From Odontesthes bonariensis (taxonomy: Eukaryota > Chordata > Actinopteri > Atheriniformes > Atherinopsidae), in NCBI RefSeq assembly GCF_027942865.1, contig NC_134506.1:15832436-15896435 (forward strand): a stretch of 64,000 nucleotides of DNA, read 5' to 3'. The translations under genes and the position numbers were made by a program. Below the pieces are notes generated by a model, which had not been told where the DNA came from, ran no database searches, and saw only the letters and a list, made by a program, of their open reading frames with translations. Shown here one piece after another: positions 12,855-24,845 of the stretch. How positions within the stretch are numbered: position 1 is the stretch's first letter; every line of letters begins with the position of its first letter.

Positions 12855-15170
12855 TGCCATGAAACCAGGCTGTTAATTTATGAGCTCAATTTCTACAGGC
12901 TAAACTTTTCATCAAGAAGCCAACAAACAATAGAAGTTGTTTCAAGAGATTGCTGTTAATTGTCACACCAAAGTAAATGTTATTTTGAAGGTGTGTTTGT
13001 TTTAGTCTGGTGTGAAAAGAAGCAGACGTTCTGCACTGATTCCAGAAGTCATGTGGAAGGGTGAAGTTGTTTATCTCTGCCAGAAGTTTTAACACACTTC
13101 ATTGAAGGCAGAAGGACCAAACTGGAAGCAGATTAGGGCTGAAGTGTTCTCCATAGAAGATGGCCACTGCACCTTATGTGTTTTTATCTCTGTGAAACTA
13201 CCTGCATGACTCAAGGGCCAACCCAAAATAGCATGGGTGCAGTTTCTATTTTTAAGAGTTTCCTCTTTTTTTCCTGAGTGTCTGCCTGAGTGAACCTCAT
13301 TTTTTATTTTCAACCCTCGGAGTATGTCTTTTTCAAAAGTTTCGTAGAACTATGTACAAAAATATTTAAAGGAGAAATGCTATTTTACAGTTTTGTGTTA
13401 CTTTTCATGAAATCATTTGAGCTTTGATAAAATCCATATGTACGTTTGAATGAGCTGACTAACTCATCTGACTGCACAGTCTACTTCTGTGTCCAAATGC
13501 ATTTCTCTGTATCCATCGTCTGACCTCTCTTCCGAGCTCACACAAAACAACCGTTCCCATAGTAGCCCCTTAACCAGGGCACAATCACCGACCAGCAGGA
13601 AGTGTGGTTGGTTTTGGGTTAATGAGAGCTTCCGTGTGGGAAGGAGCGCGTTCACAGCAGGAGGGAGACCTCTGCGTCAGTCTGACAAAGGGGTTTTCCA
13701 TGTTTTTATGTGGGAATGTTATTCTAATGTTCCTGCTAGCTCATTCAGGATCACGCCATCCGGACAGCTTTGTGTTTCAGGTATTTAAATTTTTCCTGTC
13801 AGGGTTCCTGTATAACAGATTCCGTCCATTGTTTGTGACACCTGTGGACAGTTCTAACCCCCTCCCAAACCACACCACACCCGAGTTTCTTTAAACAAAG
13901 AGTTTAACTCAATTTTCTCTAAAAAAAATCTGAAAAGTCACTTTACCAAGTTCACTTACGGTTTTAAGTAATCCTCCATTGTCTCATCTTAATTGGGACT
14001 GTTTAGTTTTGTATAATTAAAATGAGTATTCAGCGGTATTTCAGACTTTTTACACCTGTACGTTTTCCAACTCCTTCAAAATGTTTCCCTTAAAAAAATA
14101 ACAACATAATTGAAAGGCAGTTTTTGACTAAGATGGAAGCACATATTACAGTTTGCTACTCGGTGGGATACACAGTCATCCAACATTTCCTCCAGGGTTC
14201 CATGCCTGAAATGTTTCTGAGAGTTTTCTAATAGCAGTTCACTCATGTTTTTCACTGCAGTCTGTCAGGCTGAGGCTGAGGAGTTGCAATATTCAGTACA
14301 TGCATCTTGGACCAGAGGCCCGAGGCAGGAAATGGCCTGTGTCCAATTTGGCTGGACTTCGGGTCTGTGAGTTATTTTGTTATGATATGTGCTGATCTTG
14401 GATCTGAGTTTCAGTCCCCAAGCACACGGATATAAACACTCGTACAGACTGTTTTTAATGTTGTGAAGGCTACAGTGAAGTCCGTGAATATTTCATCTGC
14501 TGTCTGCCTAAAGTACTAGTTAGACAAGTGTTAAAAATTGTGAAACTAACAGAAATTGTTGTGATCTTTAGACTTACTCATGCCATTGAGCTTAGTCTGA
14601 GATTAATCTTTTTGCATCGTGGCTTACTTAATTGAAATTTTATGTGCAAATGTGTACCAATCATCATAAACTGACAATTAAGCGTCGGCATCAGGAGCAT
14701 GTCAAAGGGTACTAAAAAGTAATTATTGCTAAATCTGAACCATTTAGATTCAATAAGTATATTGTGTCTACTCTTCTCCACCCCCATATGTAGCTCTTTA
14801 AGGAATGAAATATAATCCTAAGAAACACCAAAAGATCAGTTAAAAATACAAAGGATCACAGTAAGCCACCGAATTCTGCATGTCCCGCTAGATGTTAGCT
14901 GTTAGCTTGCCAGCTGTCGTTGCTCATTCGTCCTGCTGTATCACGATAAGACTTTAACACTATTTTTACAGAAACAGATTCATTTGATTACTGCTTTAAT
15001 GGGTCTGTAAAGCACAATATCTTTATATTTGGACACTTAGAGACAGCAGAGTAAGCTGAGTGAAAAGAGCTGTAACACCTTAGTAAAGGGTGTCTTATAT
15101 ATTGATCCAACCAACACAGAGCAACATTAGCTTCCATTTGGGTTTGCCTTTCCTGCAATCTGTTCCCAAA
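12855..15170. other. Gene-free stretch (apart from the 62-bp repeat copy)
   Basis: No supported exon. Frames at 13,489-13,894 start at non-ATG codons or lack splice context and similarity, and are treated as chance. Confidence 0.4.
14632..14693 (+). repeat. 62-bp direct repeat, copy B
   Basis: Partner of 12,793-12,854, matching at 60 of 62 positions. The flanking sequences do not match, so it is not part of a longer recent duplication. Confidence 0.9.
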
Positions 15171-15439
15171 CTTGTTGGGTCATTGGGCGAGAGGCAGCAG
15201 TCATTGGGCGATGACATTTCATCATTCGTAAAAAAAATTTGACTCATTCATAGAAAAAAACTTCTTACATGGGTTTTGACATTTGTTGTGTATTTTTGCT
15301 CGCCTTCTTTTCATTGCCAATTACAAACATTTTTTTTTTTTTGGTCTATATGACATTTTCTTTCCCTTTTTTGAGTTTGACAAAGTTCTAAACTATTAAA
15401 ATTATAGAACTACTCCATAAAACACTCGGTGATGGTGTT

Positions 15440-15815
15440 TGTCCATCCACTTTCATCCATCCATCAATCCATTTTCTATACCCGCTTAATCCAGTAGGGT
15501 CGTGGGGAGGCTGGAGCCTATTCCAGGCGTCATTGGGCGAGAGGCGGGGTACACCCTGGACAGGTCGCCAGTCCATCACAGGGCCACACAGAGACAAACG
15601 ACCACACACACACTCACACTCACACTCACTCCTAGGGACAATTTAGAGTCACCAATTAACCTAACATGCATGTTTTTGGACAGTGGGAGGAAGCCGGAGT
15701 ACCCGGAGAGAACCCACGCACACACAGGGAGAACATGCAAACTCCACACAGAACGGCCCCGGCCGGGAATCGAACCTGGAACCCTCTTGCTGTGCCTCTT
15801 GCTAACCCATCCACT
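15440..15815 (+). repeat. Dispersed fish repeat, copy 3 (most complete)
   Basis: Full order of blocks: TCCATCCATCAATCCATTTT, CCCGCTTAATCCAGTAGG, GGCTGGAGCCTATTCCAG, CATTGGGCGAGAGGCGGGG, TACACCCTGGACAGGTCGCC, (CACACT)n, GGGACAATTTAGAGTCACC, ACATGCATGTTTTTGGACAG, GGGAGGAAGCCGGAGTACC, GGAGAACATGCAAACTCC and GGGAATCGAACCTGGAACC. The last block resembles a tRNA-like internal promoter read in reverse (RC of GGTTCGATTCC). A short echo of the CATTGGGCGA block also occurs at 15,181-15,212. Confidence 0.9.
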
Positions 15816-16898
15816 TTCAAACTCTTCTTAATCAATAAGCCTAAATGTATCTTTCAGCTTTGGGAAAAATATCCTCACAAGTGAAAATGTCTCTGACTTG
15901 TCAGGATTAAGTAGTGGGAAGTATTAGTAGTAGATAGCGGGCCTCACCTCTGGGATTTGGCAGGTTATCAACATAATTTCCATTTGTTTTTCTTTCCCTC
16001 CATCCCCAGCTGTTCTCATCGATCAGTTCACCGCTCATTAGCTACAGGCAATTATGATGCTGAGCTGGAGATATTTTACTAAATCCTATTCAAACTCGCA
16101 CACATACTGACATTGCATGTGTTGTTTTTTCGTTAAGGGGGATCAGCAGTGTTTTTAGCGAAGCTGCTTCAGTACCTGCATCGTGACCTATCTGCAGCTC
16201 GATCATACTTAAATCTCCAGAGGTTCCTCCCTGCGTTTTCTGCCAAACTGTTGCATTAAAAAAATAAACAAAGAAAAATCCAGTTTGTGCCGTCAGACTC
16301 AGCTTTGTGCTCGAACAGTAGGATCAGTCTTATTCTAATCCTCTTCACCAAATGTTAAACATATCTGTCCCCTGCAAGTAAAAAGAACAAACAACAGTTT
16401 TAATAAGTTTTCTAATCTTTATTATCAATCCAGTGGGTTATATAATCCACGACGCAATTATTAATAGGATGAACACATCCTGAATCTATTTGATATCATC
16501 ATAATGTGTTTACTTAAATAAGTCCAATTCAACCACTTTCAGTGAGGTCCATCTTATTTCTCCTTTCTTCATTCTCAATCTGTTCCCTTCTCCACTTGGT
16601 ATGACCGTTTTCAATATAAACTCTAACAAGGCAACAATGGTGTTAAACCAATGTAATGGGAGAGTTTTCGACACAAGATGCTGCTAACATCCCAGCTGAC
16701 AACATGGCGTGACGTATCTTCACATTCTCTATGAGAAATTTCTTACTACATAAGGACATAGTTGTTATATCTCACTGAACAAACCGTCTAATGTTGCACA
16801 AATGGAAAATATCACGTGCATCTGAGCTCTCTCTGTAATTGTTGATAGTATGTTTAAATGAAGCTGTGAGGAGGATTAATGTATGCAAATAAAAGAAA
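15816..16898. other. Gene-free stretch
   Basis: AT-rich, without a recognised gene or repeat. Confidence 0.45.
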
Positions 16899-17155
16899 GT
16901 CCATCCATTATCTATACCAGCTTAATCGAACTGTAGGGTCAGCTGGAGCCTGTCCCAGCCGTCATCGGGCGAGAGGCAGGGTACACCCCGGACAAATCGC
17001 CAGTCCATCACAGGGACAAATGACCACACACACGCTCACACTCACTCCTCGGGACAATTTAGAGACACCAATTAACCTAACATGCATGCTTCTGGACAGT
17101 GGGAGGAAGCCGGAGAACCCGGAGAGAACCCACGCATACACGGGGAGAACCACCA
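16899..17155 (+). repeat. Dispersed fish repeat, copy 4
   Basis: Same block order as copy 3, from TCCATCCATTATCTATACC to GGGGAGAACC, ending before the CGAACC block. It is the third copy in forward orientation, 1.1 kb from copy 3. Confidence 0.85.
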
Positions 17156-20100
17156 CACCACCGTGCAGCCCCAAAAGAAAGCCATGCTGGAATTTTTCTG
17201 CGCTCAAGAGCAGACATTTACTAAACTCTGCGCAGCAATCAGAAAGACATGCATGCCCTCTGTTAATGTTACAGACCCCACAATGACAGCATAATGAACG
17301 ATAAAACTGACTTCATCACTATAACTAATCTCAACTCAAAATGATTCATATAGCATCTTTCTAAAACAAGTGTAACGCATAGTTCTTTACAAAAAATGTG
17401 AGAAAGATTAAAAACACCCCCATAAGCAATTTGGATCTGGCCTTAATAATCTATATAGTAATAAAAGTGAAAAGTAAAAAAATAAATAAATAAAGATAAG
17501 AACAAAAGGATTCAAAATAAACAAAAACAAGTCTTTGAAAACAGACACGGCACAAATAAACTAAATATAAAAAGTATGTTTTCAGATTTGTCTTGTAAAC
17601 AGCTGGGTGATGGTTCCACAGGAGAGGAGCCTGAAAACTTATCAAAGCTCAGCCTATCAGAATCACCTCATAATCTTGAAAAACCAACACACATTTTCTT
17701 ATGATAACATGTTATTCTATTTTCTGATTTTTAGGGAAACAAAAAGCTGATTTCTCAGGAGAACAAGACAAAATGATTTGTTTTCTCAAGATAACAGAAT
17801 AATCCACACATGATCTCAAGATAACGGTATAATCATGATCTCAAGATAACGGAATAATCCACGCTTGATACATCATAATAAATAACTGCAGACATGAGTG
17901 CTCTCCTCTTCCATGTGTACACGCTTTCTGGTTAATTTTTGGTGGAATGATGCCAGGTGACAAAAGGTTTGAGGATTATAGGAGTAATGTTTTTATTTTT
18001 AAATGTTAATATTTTAGCATAAGTAATGCACACTAATGACCCTCTGCTACAGTTGGGTGGTTTGTTTTTACTCACGTTATGAAAGAGCAGAAATGAAATT
18101 TTTCTTGTGGGATACTGAACTACTGACCTGAAATCACATCAGGACCAAATGAGTGTGAAATAAATCAACACCAAGAGAGCTTTATATTTGACTTGACTTT
18201 GTGGCTCACAATTGTTAATTAAAAATAACAAATCTGGAAGAACTAGAACTGTTTCTTCCTCTCTTTTTTTCATTTGTTTCTGTCACTCAGTCTCTCCTTC
18301 CTTTTTCTTCTCATGCCCACTGGCTGTGCAATACTGCTGCCATAGTTTGACCATAAACAGGCATGAGAGAGGGCGTATTTCACAGCAGCACACACACAAT
18401 AACACAAACCAGAAAAATGATTCTGCTCTGAGGAGTCTAAGATGCTGAAGCTACTTGCAACTAAGCAAATAATGCTTTATCCATCTTCCCACCCACACAA
18501 TTTAGATTCTGTCTGCAAAGCTTTAAAGTTGATTTATACTCTGCTTAATATGGGTGTTATTATGCTGAGTGCAACTGTCTGAGCAGTTGAGCTGCTGTGA
18601 AGCAACTGTCAGCTTGAGAAATACTTTCTAGAGACACTTTATATCTGCAAAACAAGCAGCACTGCACCACAACATGCACACACACTTTGGCACATTCATG
18701 CCTTGCTCCCTGTGTTTGCTGCCAACATGGGCTCCCTGAATTGGCTGTGTCTTTGTGCTTAGAGTTTAACACTGTGTTGTACTGTATTTGGGCAAGAAAA
18801 AGAAAGACATAGATCAGTAGATTATATAGATTAGTGGTGGAGGAAGAAAGAAAGCTGTCAAGAAAGAAAATAATGAAATTTTTTCTTTTTAAAAATTCAA
18901 AGAACAGGAGAAAAAAATTAGATGAAAGTACAGCTGATCTAGTTGGGGTTTGAGAAAAAGCAGACAACATAACAAGAGGCAGAGAAAAAGCTTAAAGGGG
19001 TGGGGCCTCAAATTCAGAACTTTTTAAAACTGTTTTGTTAAGCATCCGTGCACATTTAATGGTATCTGCACATATGTGTCATGCTATTTAAGCTTGATCC
19101 ATTAAGAGTCCCTTCATGATCAATAGAGGAAAAGGAAAGGCGGAGACCTCAGAGGAAGTGTTGAAGTGTCTGTTTTTCAGGAAATGGCATTTTGTGACAT
19201 GCAGAGCATGTGACACGAGACAACCTCTGAACGTACGTTTTGTGTTTGTGTAGAGCATGGAGATGGAAACTGCGCGTGCATACGAGTGTGTCTGCTCTCA
19301 CGTGTTCATTTGTGAGACACGTTAAGGGGCTGGGGGAACAGGCGTGGCTGTCTCTGGGATCTGGCCTGACAGCTTTTAGCTGTCAGATGTGTTGAAAATG
19401 TCTCCAAATGACTCTAATCAAAAACAGATCTCCCTTTTAAAGATAAATGCAGTCTTCCCTTGTCATCATCATTTTGACCTTCTGCCCTTCTCTTCCCACG
19501 ACTCGGTCTCTTTTGAGATCTCTAGTTTTCAGTAACCCTTGGAGCACCTTATTATGGTATGAGAGCATACAATAGATAACCTGAGAGCTTAGACCACCGC
19601 CAAACTGACAGAAAAAAACACTTGATTGTCACTTGTACATGCATTTCCCTCGTCTGCAGTTAAACCATGGACAGCTGGTAAACTACCATCCGTCTTACAG
19701 GCACAATCTCATTTTGAGTCACGTGTTAAACTCTTCCAAGTTGTTAAAAGATACAATGCAGAATGTAGCGGCAGTTGGCCAATTGATAACATTACTGATA
19801 ACCTTTTGAAACCGTAGAAATGGTAGGAATGGAAAGAATGTAGAAATCTTAAATTTGTTGTCTCCCAGATCACTATCAAAATGAGTTAGATGTTTTTCAG
19901 GCAGTTTAACCTCAGGTTCAGCAGAAGATGAGGGCAAAACTCAAAGATTATTAATAACATTATACATTTTTTAGGTATGGAAGGATGGAAACACACAGAT
20001 CTTTAGTCAAGTCTAATTCTGGTTCTGATCCAGATGGGAAAAAAGTAGTTAACCCAAACCCTTTTTTGTCAAGAGGCAACTAAAACTTGTAAAAATCTAG

Positions 20101-20789
20101 CTCTTCTATCACTAATAACGACCATAACCTCTGACTGATTTTAAGTAACTTTTAACTTTTAAGAAAAATTAAAAGTTTAAATTACTTCGATATTACACAA
20201 GTTGATCTGGTGTGGCCGCTGCAAGCTAGCTGTTGGTTATTGATGCTGGAAAAAAAACAAAATGCAAAGATTTAACAGTCATGTTTTTCATGTCCATATA
20301 CACAAAATTAATTGGTGCCAGTTTAAGTGTTCTGATTCTTATATATTGTAATATTGTAAATTTAAAAATAGAGTTCTCTATTTGTTGACATGCAAATGAT
20401 TTCTTTTGGTTTCTCTTAGGGTGTCAACAATGACTATGTGCTGGATGTCTTTCAGTGTCTTCCTTTCACATATCCTGCTTTCTCTCTGCTTTCTTCTTTT
20501 TGGGGGTTGTACTGTGGTCATCGTGGGAAGGCGTGCGGGCAGTGTGGGAACATCTGGATGTGAGAAGAAGCTTGCAGACCAACTGTCAAAAAGCCAAGAA
20601 CCAGCTGCCTGCCAGTAAAGATCAATATCCTATAGTTCTACACCAGCCTGGGAATCTGAAAACAGGGAAACATACACAAAACACAAAGAGGCTCAAAGAG
20701 CAGAGACAGAGGCACAGGATAGATGAAGGGTGGTCACTTAGGCCAAATAATTACACTTAAATTTGAAGCAAATATACTATATATATATA
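17156..20789. other. Gene-free stretch with a small imperfect tandem repeat
   Basis: Three imperfect copies of 'tctcaagataacggaataat' lie at about 17,784-17,870. An ATG frame at 20,430-20,618 (61 aa, hydrophobic N-terminus, preceded by an acceptor-like TTCTCTTAG) has no recognised family. Nothing else is supported. Confidence 0.4.
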
Positions 20790-22419
20790 TACAGTACAGA
20801 CCAAAAGTTTGGACACACCTTCACATTCAATGATTTTCCTTTTTTTTCATGACTATTGACATTGTAGATTCACACGGAAGGGATCAAAACTATGAATTAA
20901 CACATGTGGAAATATGTACTTAACAAAAAAGTGTAAAACAACTGAAAATACGCCTTATATTCTAGTTTCTTCAAAGTAGCCACCTTTTGTGATACTGCTT
21001 TGCACACACTCTGCATTCTCTTGATGAGCTTCAAGAGGTAGTCACCTGAAACGGTTTTCACTTTACAGGTGTGCCCTGTCAGGTTTAATAAGTCGGATTT
21101 CTTGCCTTATAAATGGGGTTGGGACCATCAGTTGTGTTGTGCAGAAGTCAGGTGGATACACAGCTGATAGTCCTACTGAATAGACTGTTAGAATTTGTAT
21201 TATGGCGAGAAAAAAGCAGCTAAGTAAAGAAAAACGAGTGGCCATCATTACTTTAAGAAATGAAGGTCAGTCAGTCCGAAAAATTGGGAAAACTTTGAAA
21301 GTGTCCCCAAGTGCAGTCGCAAAAACCATCAAGCGCTACAAAGAAACTGGCTCACATGAGGACCGTCCCAGGAAAGGAAGACCAAGAGTCACCTCTGCTG
21401 CGGAGGATAAGTTCATCCGAGTCACCAGCCACAGAAATCGCAGGTTAACAGCAGCTCAGATTAGAGACCATGTCAATGCCACACAGAGTTCTAGCAGCAG
21501 TCACATCTCTGGAACAACTGTTAAGAGGAGACTGTGTGAATCAGGCCTTCATGGTAGAATAGCTGCTAGGAAACCACTGCGAAGGACAGGCAACAAGCAG
21601 AAGAGACTTGTTTGGGCTAAAGAACACAAGGAATGGGCATTAGACCAGTGGAAATCTGTGCTTTGGTCTGATGAGTCCAAATTTAAGATCTTTGGTTCCA
21701 ACCACCGTGTCTTTGTGCGAAGCAGAAAAGGTGAACGGATGGACTCTACATGCCTGGTTCCCACCGTGAAGCATGGAGGAGGAGGTGTGATGGTGTGGGG
21801 GTGCTTTGCTGGTGACACTGCTGGGAATTTATTCAAAATTGAAGGCATACTGAACCAGCATGGCTACCACAGCATCTTACAGCGGCATGCTATTCCATCC
21901 GGTTTGCGTTTCGTTGGACCATCATTTATTTTCCAACAGGACAATGACCCCAAACACACCTCCAGGCTGTGTAAGGGCTATTTGACCAACAAGGAGAGTG
22001 ATGGGCTGCTGCGTCAGATGACCTGGCCTCCACAGTCACCGGACCTGAACCCAATCGAGATGGTTTGGGGTGAGCTGGACCGCAGAGTGAAGGCAAAAGG
22101 GCCAACAAGTACTAAGCATCTCTGGGAACTCCTTCAAGACTGTTGGAAGACTATTTCAGGTGACTACATCTTGAAGCTCATCAAGAGAATGCCAAGAGTG
22201 TGCGAAGCAGTAATCAAAGCAAAAGGTGGCTAGTTTGAAGAACCTAGAATATAAGACATATTTTCAGTTGTTTCGCACTTTTTTGTTAAGTATATAATTC
22301 CACATGTGTTAATTCATAGTTTTGATGCCTTCAGTGTGAATTTACAATCTTCATAGTCATGAAAATAAAGAAAACTCTTTGAATGAGAAGGTGTGTCCAA
22401 ACTTTTGGTCTATACTGTA
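20790..22419 (+). mobile_element. Full-length Tc1/mariner element (DD38E type)
   Basis: About 1,630 bp, bounded by TACAGTACAGACCAAAAG and its reverse complement, both next to TA-rich flanks (TA target sites). The inverted arms are long, about 260 bp (20,790-21,050 and 22,157-22,419), with scattered mismatches. The right arm overlaps the last 25 or so codons of the transposase, so the left arm carries an inverted copy of the gene's 3' end. The element holds one complete transposase ORF. It is the best-preserved mobile element in the window and may be young. Confidence 0.95.
21202..22233 (+). CDS. Tc1/mariner-type transposase, intact, 343 aa
   Basis: Begins at a true ATG (MARKKQLSKEKR) and reads without a stop to KAKGG. 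Residues about 8-50 form a helix-turn-helix paired-like domain (SVRKIGKTLKVSPSAVAKTI), and about 53-61 is the basic GRPR-type AT-hook region. The catalytic triad is present: D157 (WSDESKF), D247 (QQDNDPKH) and E286 (PDLNPIE), with 38 residues between the second D and the E rather than the 34 of classical Tc1. That DD38E spacing defines the group described in animals as Intruder. The glycine-rich HGGGGVMVWG box is intact. It cuts and pastes the element at TA sites. All key residues are present, so activity is possible but not shown. Confidence 0.95.
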   Translation: MARKKQLSKEKRVAIITLRNEGQSVRKIGKTLKVSPSAVAKTIKRYKETGSHEDRPRKGRPRVTSAAEDKFIRVTSHRNRRLTAAQIRDHVNATQSSSSSHISGTTVKRRLCESGLHGRIAARKPLRRTGNKQKRLVWAKEHKEWALDQWKSVLWSDESKFKIFGSNHRVFVRSRKGERMDSTCLVPTVKHGGGGVMVWGCFAGDTAGNLFKIEGILNQHGYHSILQRHAIPSGLRFVGPSFIFQQDNDPKHTSRLCKGYLTNKESDGLLRQMTWPPQSPDLNPIEMVWGELDRRVKAKGPTSTKHLWELLQDCWKTISGDYILKLIKRMPRVCEAVIKAKGG

Positions 22420-24845
22420 TATATATATTTTTCTCTGCTGAAGCAGAATGTAATTTCTCGACCTCACACAATTCCTCCACTAGTTATTGTTGTTTCAGAT
22501 ACACAAAAAAACATCTTAAAGTATGCTGTCATTGTTTTCCTCTGTCTGCTTCTCACAGATAAGCTTTTATGCCCCCATGATATAGTCCACAATAACTCCA
22601 CTGTACGTTCACATTATATATTAAGGATGACAACTAATACTTAATCCTGAGTAGTACATCCAACATTCAGTCCAAGAAACCACCTGGAAAGCAAAAATGC
22701 ATCCAGAAACAGGACTGGCAAAGCAGCACAAATGGGATTGGTTGAAGTAGAGCTCAGGAAACATGGGAGCTTGATACAAGAAGGCTCTGAATTCAGAATT
22801 CATTCCACATTTTTTTGTTAGTTTCTTCAAGAATAATATCTCATGGATGAAGAAGAGAGCAGTTGGCAATATGGTTGATACACTGCAGTCACCTCAGTCA
22901 CCATTCAATCATTAAAGCTTCTAATGATCTTGCTGCAAGGTTTTTTCTATTTTGTTTTGGATCTCTGATCTGCCTCCAAATTTGCCTCCAAATATGGGAA
23001 GTTTGAATTAGACCATATGATAGCATTACAGGAAAATAAAATAGGCCACTAAAATATTTTCAGTTAATCTTGAGGAGAACATGAATGTGTACCCATCAAC
23101 TGACTACACAAATAAACTCATACTAAGCCTGTTGTGTTACGATGTGTGTTGTGTAGAAATGTTACAAGATCACCGCAGACAATATATAACAAAAGAAAAC
23201 CTTGGACTTGCATTCCATCTGATGACCAGAGGGGTAGTGTGGTAGCAAAAAAAAGGTATAATTGTGAGGAAAGAAGTCTAATTCTGGTTAGTATGTCATT
23301 TTTTACATATAGCACATGTTCTAAATTGTCAGTCTTACATCTTTGATCATGAAACGTGATCAGGTTTGTCCTCTGCTTGTATATCAGTGCCAAAATGAAT
23401 GGCAGTCTATCCAAAATTTCTTAAGAAATTTCACCTAAAACAAACAAGGAACTGTCAGCCATGAGATGGTGCCATCAAAAATGTTAGGAAATCAACAACA
23501 CCCTGGTTTTGCATGAAAATGTGTAATAGGTAAATTTGTCCAAATATTCAAAATGTTAAAATATAGTGTCACATTAAAGGCCCGGAGACTGTGTAATGGT
23601 AACACTGTTGTTTTATGGAAGGAAGCATTCAGACACATACAATAACATGAATACACTTAACTTGAACGTGGAGACGCAGCGTGGCATGAGGACTTAAAAT
23701 CTGGTAAGGAGGGTAAAGATCCAACAAAGAAACAGGGGAGCCTGGAAACTAAATAGGGACTGAGTGATAGGTGAGTGAGTGCAGCTGAGGGGAAAAACAC
23801 AGGTGAAGTGAGTGAAACTAATGAGCTGGTAAGTGAAGTGAGGGGAAAAGCAGATGGCAAAACATGAACCCAAGACATAAAACCTAAAACATGATAAAAC
23901 ATTAAACTAAAAACATGGGGAAAATACCATTGGCATGACACAAGTACGCATATTGAGAAACGGCCAAGGTGTCGTGCCAAAGTAGTTATCCCTGCCAGGA
24001 TTTGTATCCCCTGACACGGGAGCGCATATCTTAATCTTGAATAAACTAATTGAACTCGAGAATTATCGTAGAATATCTTGACAGTGGTGCAGTCATAAAC
24101 TTCTTATAGCGTGTTATTGGACACCGTTTCTGTGCAGCATTCGTATAATCGATGTGACGACACGTATGCATTAAACATCGTCAAAAGATTATGAAACTGA
24201 TTTTTGAAGCATGTATTAGATAACCAACATTTTGTGTGGAAGTAGGGGGAGATGATTTGTAAGAACTGCACATCGTTTTTAAGAGCTGCACTGAGTGAAA
24301 TAATTGTATTGTCTATGCCCCGTTCACTCCCATTATGGATATACGCGGATCTCGAGTGATCTAAATAGCATCCGAAGGAGGCCTACTTTCACCAAAATGT
24401 TATCGATCAGTAGGTGAACGTATTTTATGCCAGATATAAGGTCCAGGTTTAAAAAAAAACGAATTTCCCCTTTAAATATTGGGGGAAATATTGTGGTTGA
24501 CGTGCGCTCTAATGTGGAAACTTTCAAATGAGTCATCTTTTAGTCCTGCCACGATATTCTACGGTAGGCTGTTTAGTCATAGGTCAAATACAGTTTAACC
24601 CAGAGTGCGAAGAAGGCTTTAGTGTCCTGTATATTCTCTCACTTCTTCAGCTCTTAAAGAATAAAGCCCTCCTGAGAATGTTAGTAGCAGCTGTTAAATG
24701 ACTGATATCGAAAGGAATATTAATTACTTGTTTTTGACATTTTTTAGGGGATTTTTCAGTTTAAAAAAAACTTGTTATGTCCATGTTTTCTGAGTCTTTT
24801 GCTGATTTCCCAACACATTGTGTGTAAAAATTTATGGACATTAAC
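22420..24845. other. Gene-free stretch containing an old repeat fragment
   Basis: No supported exon. The segment 24,305-24,440 is shared in inverted orientation with 49,150-49,285 (see that entry). The sequence 23,990-24,560 is richer in CpG than its surroundings and probably mobile-element derived. Confidence 0.45.
24305..24440 (+). repeat. Dispersed segment shared with 49.2 kb, copy A
   Basis: Words such as 'cggatctcgagtgatctaaa', 'gacttt/actttcacc', and 'gttcact/attcc' occur here and, reverse-complemented, at 49,150-49,285, with moderate divergence. No terminal repeats are visible. It is likely a fragment of an unrecognised mobile element. Confidence 0.7.

Noticed and set aside
13489..13894. 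Two 96-99 codon plus-strand frames
   Set aside because: Non-ATG or weak starts, no homologous domain, and no compatible splice partners.
20430..20760. Secreted-peptide-like frames with a hydrophobic N-terminus
   Set aside because: The longer 101-codon frame begins at GTG, not ATG. The 61-codon ATG frame has no recognised family or downstream exon. Kept only as a remark.
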